64,000 bases of DNA from Rhodoplanes serenus (GCA_009720755.1 WNKV01000020.1:47011-111010); one strand, 5' to 3'; numbered from the stretch's first letter, positions 35,452-44,608 are shown. Numbers and translations: made by a program. Notes: a model not told the origin generated them from the sequence alone.

Positions 35452-35684
35452 GTCCCCGCTTTCGCGCTAGGGCATGCACACATCTCGGAAAGCTGCGGAC
35501 TTTCGGTGAGGGGCAAACACGCCGGCCGCCCCCTCCGATGTCATCGCCGGGCTCGACCCGGCGATCCATCTCTTTGCGACCAATGGTTTTTTGGTGAAGG
35601 CGATGGATGCGCAGGTCGAGCCCGCGCATGACGCTGTTAGGCGTGGCACCCGATGTGTGCATGCCCTAGCGCTTTCGCGGGGAC
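35452..35684. repeat. Nested palindromic element in the uronate cluster
   Basis: Two 33-bp arms, 35452-35484 and 35652-35684, are exact inverted repeats except for a 4-bp core (TTTC vs GAAA); the shared part includes CGCTAGGGCATGCACACATC. Inside lies a second palindromic element, 35539-35632, of the family seen at 11282 and 37117. The left edge (35411-35460) also carries a CCCGCGCAAGCGGGA hairpin. No gene is seen in 35377-35708. Confidence 0.8.
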
Positions 35685-35708
35685 GAGTGGCGGAGCGAGA
35701 TCATCGCC

Positions 35709-37079
35709 TCACCCGAAGAACGTCAGGTACGGCCCGTTCTCGGCCAGGCGCTGCACATACAAGGCGAGCTCGCGCATGTGATAGTCGCCCCACATGGTCG
35801 CCTCGCCGCACGGATTGTGACGGCCGGGCGGGACGTGGTCCCAGCCGTTGGGGCGATGATACTGGCTGTGCAGCACCAGGCCCTGATGCTCCGGATCGAT
35901 CGACAGGTAGCGGTCCGACAGCAGCGTGCGCAGCACCGTCAGGCCGGCCTGCCGGTAGCGCGCCGCGTCGGCCCGGCCGGTCGCCTCGCGCCAGGCGCCG
36001 AAGCGCAGCAGGCCCTGCGCGGCGATCGCCGCCGCCGAGGAATCGACCGGCTCGACGTCGTTCTCGGGCTCGGACTCGCGCGCATAGACGTCGCCGAGAT
36101 CGCGCAGGCCGGGCGCGCCCGTGTCCCAGTACGGGATGCCGTCGGTCGCCGTGTGGGCGATGTAGAAGTCGCAGGTCGCCGCCGCCGCCTTCTCCATCAT
36201 GGCGACCACCTCGGCCTTGCCGCCGAATGCCTCGACCTCCTCCTCCTCGACCGTCTCCATGAACTCCAGGAGTTCGGCATAGCCGGTGATCGCCCAGGCG
36301 AGGCCGCGCGTCCAGGTCGAGAAGCCCGAATAGCCCTGCTGGGTGCCGACACAGCGGAAGGCACGGCTGGCGGTGTTGAAGATCGCCTCGTGGGCGGTGC
36401 GCCCGCGCAGGTCGTAGATGTCGCGGCCCTCGCCGTAGAACACGCCGTACTGCGCCGTGGTGCGGGCGTGCGCGATCATCCGGCCGAGCAGCGGGATCAC
36501 CTGGTCGCCCTCGCCCTTCATGACGTGGCCGAGCTGATGGGCGAGCGCTAGCACCCGCAGGGTCCGCATGGTGTCGATGAACAGCGAGTGGGGGCCGTTG
36601 AACGACTGGATGAAGCCGTAGCCGTCGCCGAGCTCGGTCCAGCGATTGGCCTGCACGGCGCCCGAGCATTTCAGCGCCAGCTCGAAATATTCGAGCTGCC
36701 AGGGATCGTGCGGCAGGCGCCCTTCGCCCATCAGGCGGCGCAGATTGCCGAAGGTCGAGATCTGGTTGAAGCCGTGGTCGTGGACGCCGAAATGGGTGAC
36801 GTGAACCGGCATCTCGGCGCAGATGCGATCGAGCCCCATGGCCAGGAAGCTCTCGTCGCCGGTCGCATCGAATTGCAGGATGGCGCTGCCGAACTCGAAC
36901 CCTTGTGTCCAGTCGGTCCAGCCGCGCGGCTTGTAGACGCCCGCCACCGTGTGCACCGGCGCCCCGGCGGAGCGGTCCATGCTGCGGTCGATGGCGACGA
37001 TCTTGTCGGCCGAGAGGGCCCACATGCGGCGGATCGCCGGCAGCAGGTCGTTCGGTGTCAGAACGGTGTCGATCTTCAT
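35709..37079 (-). CDS. GH88-family unsaturated glucuronyl hydrolase-like protein
   Basis: A 456-residue (alpha/alpha)6-barrel type hydrolase. Glycoside hydrolase family 88/105 patterns include GWTDWTQGFEFGSAILQFDA, VHVTHFGVHDHGFNQISTFG, YSGFSTWTRGLAWAITGYAE and IPYWDTGAPG with VEPVDSSAAAIAAQGLLRFG. Such enzymes hydrate the C4-C5 double bond of unsaturated uronyl oligosaccharides produced by lyases and release 5-keto-4-deoxyuronate. No signal peptide is seen, so it should act in the cytoplasm on imported oligosaccharides. ATG at 37079 is chosen over upstream frame that belongs to a repeat. It lies 174 bp after kdgK. Confidence 0.82.
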   Translation of the reverse strand: MKIDTVLTPNDLLPAIRRMWALSADKIVAIDRSMDRSAGAPVHTVAGVYKPRGWTDWTQGFEFGSAILQFDATGDESFLAMGLDRICAEMPVHVTHFGVHDHGFNQISTFGNLRRLMGEGRLPHDPWQLEYFELALKCSGAVQANRWTELGDGYGFIQSFNGPHSLFIDTMRTLRVLALAHQLGHVMKGEGDQVIPLLGRMIAHARTTAQYGVFYGEGRDIYDLRGRTAHEAIFNTASRAFRCVGTQQGYSGFSTWTRGLAWAITGYAELLEFMETVEEEEVEAFGGKAEVVAMMEKAAAATCDFYIAHTATDGIPYWDTGAPGLRDLGDVYARESEPENDVEPVDSSAAAIAAQGLLRFGAWREATGRADAARYRQAGLTVLRTLLSDRYLSIDPEHQGLVLHSQYHRPNGWDHVPPGRHNPCGEATMWGDYHMRELALYVQRLAENGPYLTFFG

Positions 37080-37116
37080 GAGCGTTCGCCCCCTGTCGGC
37101 CTGCACTCGTGACTCG

Positions 37117-37204
37117 TCACGGCCGGCGTCGTGCCGGCCATCCACGGTCTTCGGCCAATTCCACACGAGCAGACGTGGATGGCCGGGACAAGCCCGGCCA
37201 TGAC
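37117..37204. repeat. Palindromic intergenic repeat, REP-like
   Basis: Arms TCACGGCCGGCGTCGTGCCG.. (37117) and ..GGATGGCCGGGACAAGCCCGG.. (to 37204) are complementary and enclose a short spacer. It is related to 11282-11370 and sits between kdgK and the GH88-type gene, where a hairpin could set relative mRNA levels. Confidence 0.7.
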
Positions 37205-37253
37205 CATGGGACACGGCTCCCGCAACACTGCGCGAGCGCATCCCGCCGTGGCG

Positions 37254-38357
37254 TCACCGGATCACCCGGGCGCCCTTGCCCTTCATGATGGCCTCGACCT
37301 CCTTGGCGTTCACCATCGAGGTGTCGCCCGGCGTCGTCATCGCCAGTGCCCCGTGGGCAGCGCCGTACTCCACCGCCGCCTGCGGCCCCTTGCCTTCCAG
37401 GAACGCATAAGCGAGGCCCGACGCGAAGCCGTCGCCGCCGCCGACGCGATCGTAGATCTCGAGGTTCTCCCGCAACGGGGCTTCGTAGAACTGTCCGCCC
37501 GCCCACACGATGGCGCCCCAGTCGTTGATGCTGGCGGTCTTGGCGTTGCGCAGCGTCGTCGCCGCCACCTTGAAGTTGGGAAACTGCTTCACGGCGCTCG
37601 CGATCATCGCCTTGAAGTTGGCCGGGTCGATCTCCGAGATGTGCTCGTCGAGCCCCTCGACCTCGAAGCCGAGGCAGGCGGTGAAGTCCTCCTCGTTGCC
37701 GAGCATGACGTCGACGTAGCGGGCGATCTCGCGGTTGATCTTCTGGGCGCCGGCCTTGCCGCCCTGGCTCTTCCACAGCGAGGCGCGGTAATTGAGATCG
37801 TAGGACACGATGGTGCCGTGCTTGCGGGCCGCCTCGACGGCCTCGATCACCGCCTCGGCCGTGTTGCTGGCCAGCGCCGCGAAGATGCCGCCGGTGTGGA
37901 ACCAGCGCACCCCCTCCTCGCCGAACAGCTTCTCCCAGTTCACCTCGCCGGGCCGGATCTGCGAGGCCGCCGAATGGCCGCGGTCGGAGCAGCCGAGGGC
38001 GGCGCGCACGCCGAAGCCCTTCTCGGTGAAGTTGAGGCCGACGCGGGTGTTGCGGCCGATGCCGTCGAACTCGCGCCACAGGATGTGCGAGGTGTCGACC
38101 CCGCCCTGCATGATGAAGTCCTGCACCAGCCAGCCGAGATCGTTCTCCGGCAGCGCGGTGACGACGGCCGACCGCTTGCCCCAGCACTTGCGCATGGCGC
38201 GCGCCACGTTGTACTCGCCGCCGCCCTCCCACACCTGGAAGCTGCGGGCGGTGCGCACGCGGCCGAAGCCGGGGTCGAAGCGCAGCATCACCTCGCCGAA
38301 CGAGGCGCAGTCCCACTTGGTTTCCGATGCCGGACGGATCGTCAGAACGTCGCTCAT
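37254..38357 (-). CDS. kdgK: 2-keto-3-deoxygluconate kinase (PfkB family)
   Basis: A 367-residue PfkB sugar kinase. The N-terminal substrate region DCASFGEVMLRFDPGFGRVR and GGGEYNVARAMRKCWG match KdgK, and the C-terminal PfkB signature is DRVGGGDGFASGLAYAFLEG with the catalytic Asp. It phosphorylates KDG to KDPG with ATP, feeding the aldolase encoded immediately upstream in the same transcript (1-bp gap). Confidence 0.9.
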   Translation of the reverse strand: MSDVLTIRPASETKWDCASFGEVMLRFDPGFGRVRTARSFQVWEGGGEYNVARAMRKCWGKRSAVVTALPENDLGWLVQDFIMQGGVDTSHILWREFDGIGRNTRVGLNFTEKGFGVRAALGCSDRGHSAASQIRPGEVNWEKLFGEEGVRWFHTGGIFAALASNTAEAVIEAVEAARKHGTIVSYDLNYRASLWKSQGGKAGAQKINREIARYVDVMLGNEEDFTACLGFEVEGLDEHISEIDPANFKAMIASAVKQFPNFKVAATTLRNAKTASINDWGAIVWAGGQFYEAPLRENLEIYDRVGGGDGFASGLAYAFLEGKGPQAAVEYGAAHGALAMTTPGDTSMVNAKEVEAIMKGKGARVIR

Positions 38358-38358
38358 G

Positions 38359-39030
38359 TCACTTCCCCCGGATCGACCGGATCAGCGCGATGGTGTCGCG
38401 CACCTTCGTCTCGATGCCCTTGTAGTCCTGGGCGGCCAGCAGCTCCTTGGTGATCAGGTTGGAGCCGATGCCGACGCAGACGACGCCGGCCGAGAACCAG
38501 GCGCGCAGCGACGCCTCGGAGGCGTCGACGCCGCCGGTCGGCATGATGCGGCTCCACGGGCACGGCCCCAGCACCGACTTGACGAACTCCGGCCCGCCGA
38601 CCGAGCCGCCCGGAAACACCTTGACGATCTCGCAGCCGAGCTCCTCGGCGAAGCCGATCTCCGACATCGAGCCGCAGCCGGGGCTATAGGGGATCTTGCG
38701 CCGGTTGCAGACCTTGGCGACGTCGGGATTGAGCAGCGGGCCGACCACGAACTTGGCCCCGTTGGCGATGTAGATCCCGGCGGTCGGCGCATCGACGATC
38801 GAGCCGACGCCCATGATGACGCTCGGGTCCGCCTTGGCGAAATGACGGGCGACGTCGAGGAACACCTGCGCGGCGAAGTCGCCGCGGTTGGTGAACTCGA
38901 TGCACTTGGCACCGCCGTCGGCGCACGCCTGGATCACCTTGCGGCAGACCTCCGCATCGGGATGGTAGAAGACCGGGATCACCCCCTGGTCCATCATCGC
39001 CGTCAGGACGGCCATTCGATCGTGTGCCAT
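38359..39030 (-). CDS. eda: KDPG / 2-keto-4-hydroxyglutarate aldolase
   Basis: A 223-residue class I aldolase. The catalytic Glu is in KCIEFTNRGD, the Schiff-base Lys in GCEIVKVFPGG, and the phosphate loop in RIMPTGGVDASEASL. It cleaves KDPG to pyruvate and glyceraldehyde 3-phosphate. It is the promoter-proximal gene of the uronate operon, ahead of kdgK. ATG at 39030 is preceded by GAGGAGACTGACG, a good ribosome-binding site. A possible operator lies at 39223-39238. Confidence 0.92.
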   Translation of the reverse strand: MAHDRMAVLTAMMDQGVIPVFYHPDAEVCRKVIQACADGGAKCIEFTNRGDFAAQVFLDVARHFAKADPSVIMGVGSIVDAPTAGIYIANGAKFVVGPLLNPDVAKVCNRRKIPYSPGCGSMSEIGFAEELGCEIVKVFPGGSVGGPEFVKSVLGPCPWSRIMPTGGVDASEASLRAWFSAGVVCVGIGSNLITKELLAAQDYKGIETKVRDTIALIRSIRGK

Positions 39031-39222
39031 CTCGTCAGTCTCCTCGAACGGTGACGACGGACGGGCCGCAAACCCCGCAACCCGCCGCCGAAGACCTCGC
39101 ACTCGGCGCGCCCTGCCCGGCCGCCGGCTCTCGACTCGCGGCTCGCCACGACGCATCGCGGCGTCGGCGCAGCGGGTGGAGCGGCAGGCGGAAGCGGACC
39201 GGCGCGCGATCCGTCAAATCAA

Positions 39223-39238
39223 GTAACCGTCTAGTTAC
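39223..39238. promoter_or_regulatory. Candidate operator for the uronate operon
   Basis: GTAAC-CGTCTA-GTTAC is a perfect inverted repeat with 6-bp spacer, about 190 bp upstream of the eda start, in an otherwise gene-free 642-bp space (39031-39672). Spacing suits a GntR- or LacI-type dimer. The regulator is not in the window. Confidence 0.35.
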
Positions 39239-39549
39239 AAGACCATCAGGGCAGGCCGATCGTCAAGACGGGAGCTGTTCCGGCAGCGCAAGACCGGGGC
39301 CGCAGCCCGGCATGGCTCACCCGATGGCCGGCCGCCGCAGCGATCTTCCCAAGGCGGCGTCCTGGCGGCCCAGGTCGCGCGGCACTCGTTGCGGCCAAGG
39401 CGTGGCTCGGACGACGTCGCGGGGCCCCGATCCGGATCGCACCGAATGCACCGTCCGAAGGTGAAGAATGCCTCACTACTATACCTCACCCGTCACAACA
39501 CTCTCGAAACGAGAGAGGAACCCCTTCCGTCGAAATGCCAGCTCGCGGC

Positions 39550-39648
39550 GATTCTTGAGTCCGTCTTGATTCGTTAACCTTAATATTCGCTAAAACTATC
39601 GAAAAATTTGATTCAAATTGACGCTTTCCACCCCTTAACGAATATTAA
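39550..39648 (+). promoter_or_regulatory. GANTC- and TTAA-rich promoter region
   Basis: Within about 100 AT-rich bases there are four GANTC sites (39550, 39557, 39568, 39610) and four TTAA motifs (39574, 39580, 39635, 39645), the last pair as TTAA-N6-TTAA. CcrM methylates GANTC and CtrA binds TTAA pairs in alphaproteobacteria, so cell-cycle control of the following gene is plausible. Confidence 0.45.
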
Positions 39649-39672
39649 CGACACGTCAGGTGGGAGTAAGAC

Positions 39673-40587
39673 ATGTCGCGACCGACTAGTGCCGCCCCGG
39701 CCGGCTCTCCGACTGCGGCTGTTCAGGACCGCGCCCGCACCGCCCCGACCGCGCACAGCCCGTACGAACGTCACGGCCCACCGCGCGCCACGCCCGTCGA
39801 CGGCGGCCGCCCACCCCGGGCGCCGGTCCACGCCACCGTCGAAGCCACCGCCGAGAAGGTTCTGCGGTCGTTCAACACCTGGTCGTTCAAGCGCGAGCAA
39901 CCCGAGAACCCGCACCTGCTGTTGCAGGTGGTCACCACCGCGGTGGCCTACGCCGAGCCGCTGCGGTTCGTTCTCTACTGGGGCAAGGGGCCGCGCTGCG
40001 CCGCCGCCGGCGAGGACATCGAGTGCCTCGACTTTATCGGCAGCATGGTGACGCGCGTGCGCCAGGCGCACGTGGCGGGTGCCGCCGTGACCTTGATCCT
40101 CACCGACACCCATGCGCGGCACAACGGCCACGCCGAGGAGAGCATCGACTCATACTTCGCGGCCATCACGGCCGAGGCGACGCGACGCGGCTTCCAGACC
40201 TGCCGGCTGAGCACGCTGGTGGCGGCGGCGCCCGAGGCGCACGACGTCGATACTGCCGCACCGGTGCCGGACGACGTGTTGGAGAGCCTGGCGGCGAGCG
40301 CCGGCAAGTGGTATCGCGGCGAAGGCTCGGCGCTCGACGGAGCCCGCGCCTACTACGCCATGAACATGGTGGAGAAGCGGGCCGTCGAGATCGCCTTTCC
40401 GGGGGCCGTCTTCGTCACCTTCAACGGCAGCAAGCTGCGCTCGCTGTTTCCCGCCCGCATGCCGGTCTTCTACATGTACTCGCTGCGCCGCGGCTTCGCG
40501 GTGAAGCCGTGGTTCCTGCCGGCCGATGCCGAGCCGTGCGGGCCCGACGACTGCCGCTGCCGGCCGGCCGAGACGCTGCCGGACTGA
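39673..40587 (+). CDS. Conserved-looking protein of unknown family
   Basis: A 304-residue soluble protein. The first about 50 residues are Pro/Ala/Arg-rich and probably disordered. The core starts at EATAEKVLRSFNTWSFKREQ and includes LRFVLYWGKGPRCAAAGEDI, VTLILTDTHARHNGHAEESI and YYAMNMVEKRAVEIAFPGAV. The last part is Cys-rich at the end (CGPDDCRCRP). TDTHARHNG has the look of a metal or phosphate site. I do not recognise the family; a distant likeness to DIT1/PvcA isonitrile synthases is only an impression. The start has GGGAG upstream. The DMT transporter gene follows 32 bp later and may export its product. Confidence 0.65.
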   Translation: MSRPTSAAPAGSPTAAVQDRARTAPTAHSPYERHGPPRATPVDGGRPPRAPVHATVEATAEKVLRSFNTWSFKREQPENPHLLLQVVTTAVAYAEPLRFVLYWGKGPRCAAAGEDIECLDFIGSMVTRVRQAHVAGAAVTLILTDTHARHNGHAEESIDSYFAAITAEATRRGFQTCRLSTLVAAAPEAHDVDTAAPVPDDVLESLAASAGKWYRGEGSALDGARAYYAMNMVEKRAVEIAFPGAVFVTFNGSKLRSLFPARMPVFYMYSLRRGFAVKPWFLPADAEPCGPDDCRCRPAETLPD

Positions 40588-40619
40588 TCGCTCGGCGCTG
40601 TCGAGCCAGAGGCCGCAAC

Positions 40620-41654
40620 GTGTCCACCGAGACCGAGGACGACACCGTGCCCTTGATCGCCCGAGCCGGGAGCGCGCCGATGACGGCATCGGCGAGCGCG
40701 CCGGCCGAGCCCGCGCCGGCGGCCCCCGCCGCCCAGCCTTCCGTGTCGACATCGTCGGCCCGCGTCGACAACATCCCGCTCGGCATCCTGTTCATGATCG
40801 GGGCGACCGTGATGTTCGCCCTGTCGAGTGCACTCGCCAAATGGCAGGTGGCGCTCTATCCGGTCGGCGAGGTGATGGCGTTCCGCTCCATCTCGTCGCT
40901 CCTCGTCTGCTCGCTGTTCGTGCTGCCGTTCACCGGCCTGTCGGTGTTCGCCACCCGCAAGGTGCACCAGCACGTCGCCCGCGGCCTCTCGCAGGCGATC
41001 TCGCAGACGCTGACCGTGCTGGCCGTGAGCCTGATGCCGATCGCCGGCGCCATCGCGATCGGCTTCTCGGCGCCCCTGTTTGCGGCGTTGATCTCGGTGC
41101 TGTGGCTCGGCGAGCGCGCCGGGCCGGTGCGCTGGGCGGCGCTCCTGTTCGGCTTCGTCGGCGTGCTGATCGTCACCGAGCCGGGTGCCGACTCGCTGTC
41201 GCTCGGCGCCCTGTTCGCCCTCGGCAACGCCGTCATGTACGGCAGCGTCACAGTCGCGGTGCGCGGCATGACCAAGACCGAATCGGCCAACACGCTGCTC
41301 ATGTGGCAGATGCTGACGATGTCGTTCTTCCACTCGTTCCTGCTGCTGTTCGGCTTCCGGATGCCGACCCCGATCGACGCCCTGATGCTGGTCGGCACCG
41401 GCGTCTGCAACGCCGTGCAGCAATACTTCTGGACCAAGGCGCTGCATCTCGCGCCGACCACCGCGGTCTCGCCGTTCTACTACATGACCCTGGTGTGGGC
41501 GATGGTGATCGGCTTCCTGGTGTGGGGCGACCAGCCGACGCTCGCGCTCCTCGCCGGCTCCGCCATCGTCATCGTGTCGGGGCTGATCCTGCTGTGGCAC
41601 GAGGCGCAGCAACGCAAGGCCAAGCAGGCCGGCGGCGGCCAGACAGGTTCTTGA
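40620..41654 (+). CDS. DMT-superfamily (EamA) transporter
   Basis: A 344-residue membrane protein with ten predicted transmembrane segments in two EamA repeats, from IPLGILFMIGATVMFALSSA to LALLAGSAIVIVSGLILLWH. The fold is typical of drug/metabolite exporters. The GTG at 40620 gives a 50-residue Ala/Pro-rich N-terminal extension; the ATG at 40680 is an alternative that shortens it by 20 residues. It probably shares a transcript with the preceding unknown gene. Substrate unknown. Confidence 0.85.
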   Translation: MSTETEDDTVPLIARAGSAPMTASASAPAEPAPAAPAAQPSVSTSSARVDNIPLGILFMIGATVMFALSSALAKWQVALYPVGEVMAFRSISSLLVCSLFVLPFTGLSVFATRKVHQHVARGLSQAISQTLTVLAVSLMPIAGAIAIGFSAPLFAALISVLWLGERAGPVRWAALLFGFVGVLIVTEPGADSLSLGALFALGNAVMYGSVTVAVRGMTKTESANTLLMWQMLTMSFFHSFLLLFGFRMPTPIDALMLVGTGVCNAVQQYFWTKALHLAPTTAVSPFYYMTLVWAMVIGFLVWGDQPTLALLAGSAIVIVSGLILLWHEAQQRKAKQAGGGQTGS

Positions 41655-41665
41655 TTGCCAGGCGG

Positions 41666-41687
41666 CCGGCGCGGCGAGCCGCGCCGG
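41666..41687. terminator. GC-rich hairpin between convergent genes
   Basis: CCGGCGCGG (41666-41674) and CCGCGCCGG (41679-41687) form a 9-bp stem around CGAG, between the DMT gene and the convergent GGDEF-EAL gene. There is no T-run, so it is a weak call. Confidence 0.4.
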
Positions 41688-41709
41688 AAGCCGACCGTCC
41701 GCCTGCTTC

Positions 41710-44364
41710 TCAGGCGGCGACGATGCGGCGGTGCGTCCAACCGGCCAGCAGCGGGGCGACCGCCTCGATCGGCACCGCCGGGCTGAACAGATGGCCCTGC
41801 GCCTGGTCGCAGCCGAGCGTCGCCAACACTTCGCGCTGGCGCTCGGTCTCGACTCCCTCGGCGGTGGTCGTCATGCCGAGCGCGCCCGCCATCTGGACCA
41901 CCGCCTGGACGATGGCCACATGCTCCGAGCCGTCGTCGAGATCGAGCACGAAGGCGCGGTCGATCTTGATCTTGTCGAACGGGAAGCTGCGCAGATAGCT
42001 CAGCGACGAGTAGCCGGTGCCGAAATCGTCGAGCGCGATGCGCACGCCCGCCTGCTTCAGGCGGCGCAGCACCCGCATGGTGCGGTCGCTGTCGTCGAGA
42101 AACACCCGCTCGGTGATCTCCAGCTCCAGCCGCTCGGGCGGAAGGCCCGTCGCCGCCAAGGTGCGCTCGACCACGTCGACGAGATCGGGCGCATAGAGCT
42201 GCACCGGCGACAGGTTGACGGCGATCCGGAGAGCCCCCGGCCAGCCGACGGCACGGCGGCACGCCTCCGCCAGCGCCCATTCGCCGAGCGGCAGGATCAG
42301 GCCGGAATCCTCGGCCACCGGGATGAACACGTTGGGTGGCACCAGACCGTGCTCCGGATGGTGCCAGCGCGTCAGCGCCTCGAAGCCGGTCACCGTACCG
42401 GAGCGCAGATCGACGATGGGCTGGAAGTGCAGCGCGAGCTGATCGCGCGCGATCGCCTCGCGCAGCTCCATCTCGATGCGCCGGCGGTCGTTGACCTCCT
42501 TGGTCATGGCGGCGTGGAAGAACTTGTGGGTGCCGCGCCGCTCCGCCTTCACGGCGTAGAGCGCGAGGTCCGCCGCCATCAGCAGCTCATCGGCACCGCG
42601 ACCATCCTGCGGACCGACCGCGATGCCGATGCTGACGGTGGTGCAGATGCGGTGACCGTCGATCTCGATCGGGCGCCCCACGGTCTCCACCAGCCGCTTC
42701 GCCATCGCCTCGATGGCGGCGCGGGATTCGACCGGCGACACCACCACGGCGAACTCGTCCCCGCCGAGCCGGGCCAGCACATCGCTCTCCCGCACGGTGC
42801 CGCGCAGCCGCTGCGCCACCTCCTGGAGGAGACGGTCGCCGATGCGGTGGCCGAGCGTGTCGTTGATCACCTTGAAGCGATCGAGATCGAGGAACATCAC
42901 GGCGTGGTCGTGCGCGACCGGACCGACCGGCCGGGCGCCGTCGCGGCGACCGACCTGCTCCAGCGCGGCGTGGAAGACGCGCCGGTTGGGCAATCCGGTG
43001 AGCGGGTCCTCGGCGGCCAGGCGGGCCACCCGGGCCTCCGCCTGCCAACGCTTGGTGATGTCCGTGAAAGTGTGCACGACGCTGCCGTCGGGCAGATGGA
43101 CGGTGCGCTGCTCCAGCACCGTGCCGTCCGGCTGGAGCCGCTCGCTCACCGTGATGCGGCGCGCCTCGCCCTCGCCGGTCGCGCTTCTGCCGTGCGGCGG
43201 CGCCGGCGCCACGATGTCGCGCAGCTTGCCGTAGCGGGTTTCCGTGTCGGCGAGCTCGTCGAGGCGGGGCGGATGCGCGGCGAGACTCGGCGGCAGATCG
43301 AGCAGCTCCATGCAGTGGGCATTGATGACCGGGATCTCGTGATCCTTGGTCACCAGCATGATGCCCTGGCTCATGTGCTCGAGAGTCAGCCGCAGCTGCT
43401 CGCTCTTCTGCACGGCGCGATCTTCCGAGCGCAGGATGCGATTGACCGCGACGAGCACGATAAGCGTGAGCAGGATACCGACGGTGACGTGCAGCTCGAG
43501 CGTGGTCAGCGCGTTCTTGAAGACGTCCGCCTTGTCGACGCTCACCGCCACCCACAGCGGATGGCCGCGCACCTTGCGCAGGGTGACCAGCCGCGTCTCG
43601 CCGGTGACGGGATCGACATTGTCGAAGGTCACGTTGGCGCCGGCCAGCATGTGGCGGAGCACGGCGGTGCCGCGCAGATCGGTGCCGAGGCCGAGCCCGC
43701 CGGACCGGCCGCCGCTCGAACGCACCACGCCGTCGGCCCCGATCAGCGAGATCGACGCCGAGGGGCCGAGGTCGATCTTGTCGTAGAACTGGGTCAGGTG
43801 AGCGGGATCGAGCGAGGCCACGACGACGCCCGCGAAGGTGCCGTCGGTGTTGAGGAAGCGGCGGGTGAACTGCACCGACCACTTGCCGCTGATGCGGCCG
43901 ACCAGCGGCCTGGAGATGAACAGGGCATCGTCGGGATTGTCGACGTGGACCCGGTAGTGCTCACGATCGCTCAGGTCGGTGGAAGGGGCCGGCTGCGGTC
44001 CGGCATTGGACGCCCGCATGATGCCGCCGGCGTCGATGATCGCCACCTGGACGATGATCTCGCTCAGCACGTCGGTGGTCGCCACGATGGTGTGGAAGTC
44101 GGTCGAGTCCTTGCGGGTCTCGATGCTGCGCCGGAGATAGAGCAGCGCCTTGTCGATCTCGCCGATCAGGCGCAGCACGTTCTCCTCGAACACCATCGCG
44201 AAGTTCTGGTTGGTACGCTCCGCCTCGCGCTGGTCGGCTTGCACCCCGTCGAAATACTTGAGCGCCACACCGGCCCACAGAACCGCGATCAGCACCACGC
44301 CGAAGATCGCCGAGCTGCGGCGTTCGGCGAGTCGCTTGGGCAACTGGAGGATCGGTAGTTTCAT
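41710..44364 (-). CDS. Membrane GGDEF-EAL cyclic-di-GMP enzyme with Cache-type sensor
   Basis: An 884-residue protein. An N-terminal helix (SAIFGVVLIAVLWAGVALKY) and a second near residue 310 flank a periplasmic dCache-like sensor. A PAS-like segment (QLRLTLEHMSQGIMLVTKDH) precedes GGDEF (LARLGGDEFAVVVSP, intact) and EAL (GFEALTRWHHPEHG, with later EITERVFLDD and LDDFGTGYSS intact). Both diguanylate cyclase and phosphodiesterase activities are therefore possible. ATG at 44364 is preferred over a TTG 12 codons upstream. It may link an external signal to motility, in keeping with the che and flagellar genes. Confidence 0.9.
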   Translation of the reverse strand: MKLPILQLPKRLAERRSSAIFGVVLIAVLWAGVALKYFDGVQADQREAERTNQNFAMVFEENVLRLIGEIDKALLYLRRSIETRKDSTDFHTIVATTDVLSEIIVQVAIIDAGGIMRASNAGPQPAPSTDLSDREHYRVHVDNPDDALFISRPLVGRISGKWSVQFTRRFLNTDGTFAGVVVASLDPAHLTQFYDKIDLGPSASISLIGADGVVRSSGGRSGGLGLGTDLRGTAVLRHMLAGANVTFDNVDPVTGETRLVTLRKVRGHPLWVAVSVDKADVFKNALTTLELHVTVGILLTLIVLVAVNRILRSEDRAVQKSEQLRLTLEHMSQGIMLVTKDHEIPVINAHCMELLDLPPSLAAHPPRLDELADTETRYGKLRDIVAPAPPHGRSATGEGEARRITVSERLQPDGTVLEQRTVHLPDGSVVHTFTDITKRWQAEARVARLAAEDPLTGLPNRRVFHAALEQVGRRDGARPVGPVAHDHAVMFLDLDRFKVINDTLGHRIGDRLLQEVAQRLRGTVRESDVLARLGGDEFAVVVSPVESRAAIEAMAKRLVETVGRPIEIDGHRICTTVSIGIAVGPQDGRGADELLMAADLALYAVKAERRGTHKFFHAAMTKEVNDRRRIEMELREAIARDQLALHFQPIVDLRSGTVTGFEALTRWHHPEHGLVPPNVFIPVAEDSGLILPLGEWALAEACRRAVGWPGALRIAVNLSPVQLYAPDLVDVVERTLAATGLPPERLELEITERVFLDDSDRTMRVLRRLKQAGVRIALDDFGTGYSSLSYLRSFPFDKIKIDRAFVLDLDDGSEHVAIVQAVVQMAGALGMTTTAEGVETERQREVLATLGCDQAQGHLFSPAVPIEAVAPLLAGWTHRRIVAA

Positions 44365-44608
44365 CGCGGTAGTTGTGGTGTCCTTAACGGGTGTTCGCAA
44401 TCGTGGTCCGGTGCTGTTGCCGTCGGCTTAACGCTATCCGGATCGATGGCATCTTAGATAATGACGACTTAATCGCAGATTAGTCCTACAGACTATTGGT
44501 TGTAACAATCGGCCTGAAACGTGGCAGAGCTCGGACAAAACTCGCCAAAGCCGTGAAACTCGGCATTTTTTTCCGAGACGAAAGGTCGCCAGCCGCCGAC
44601 GCGGGCAG

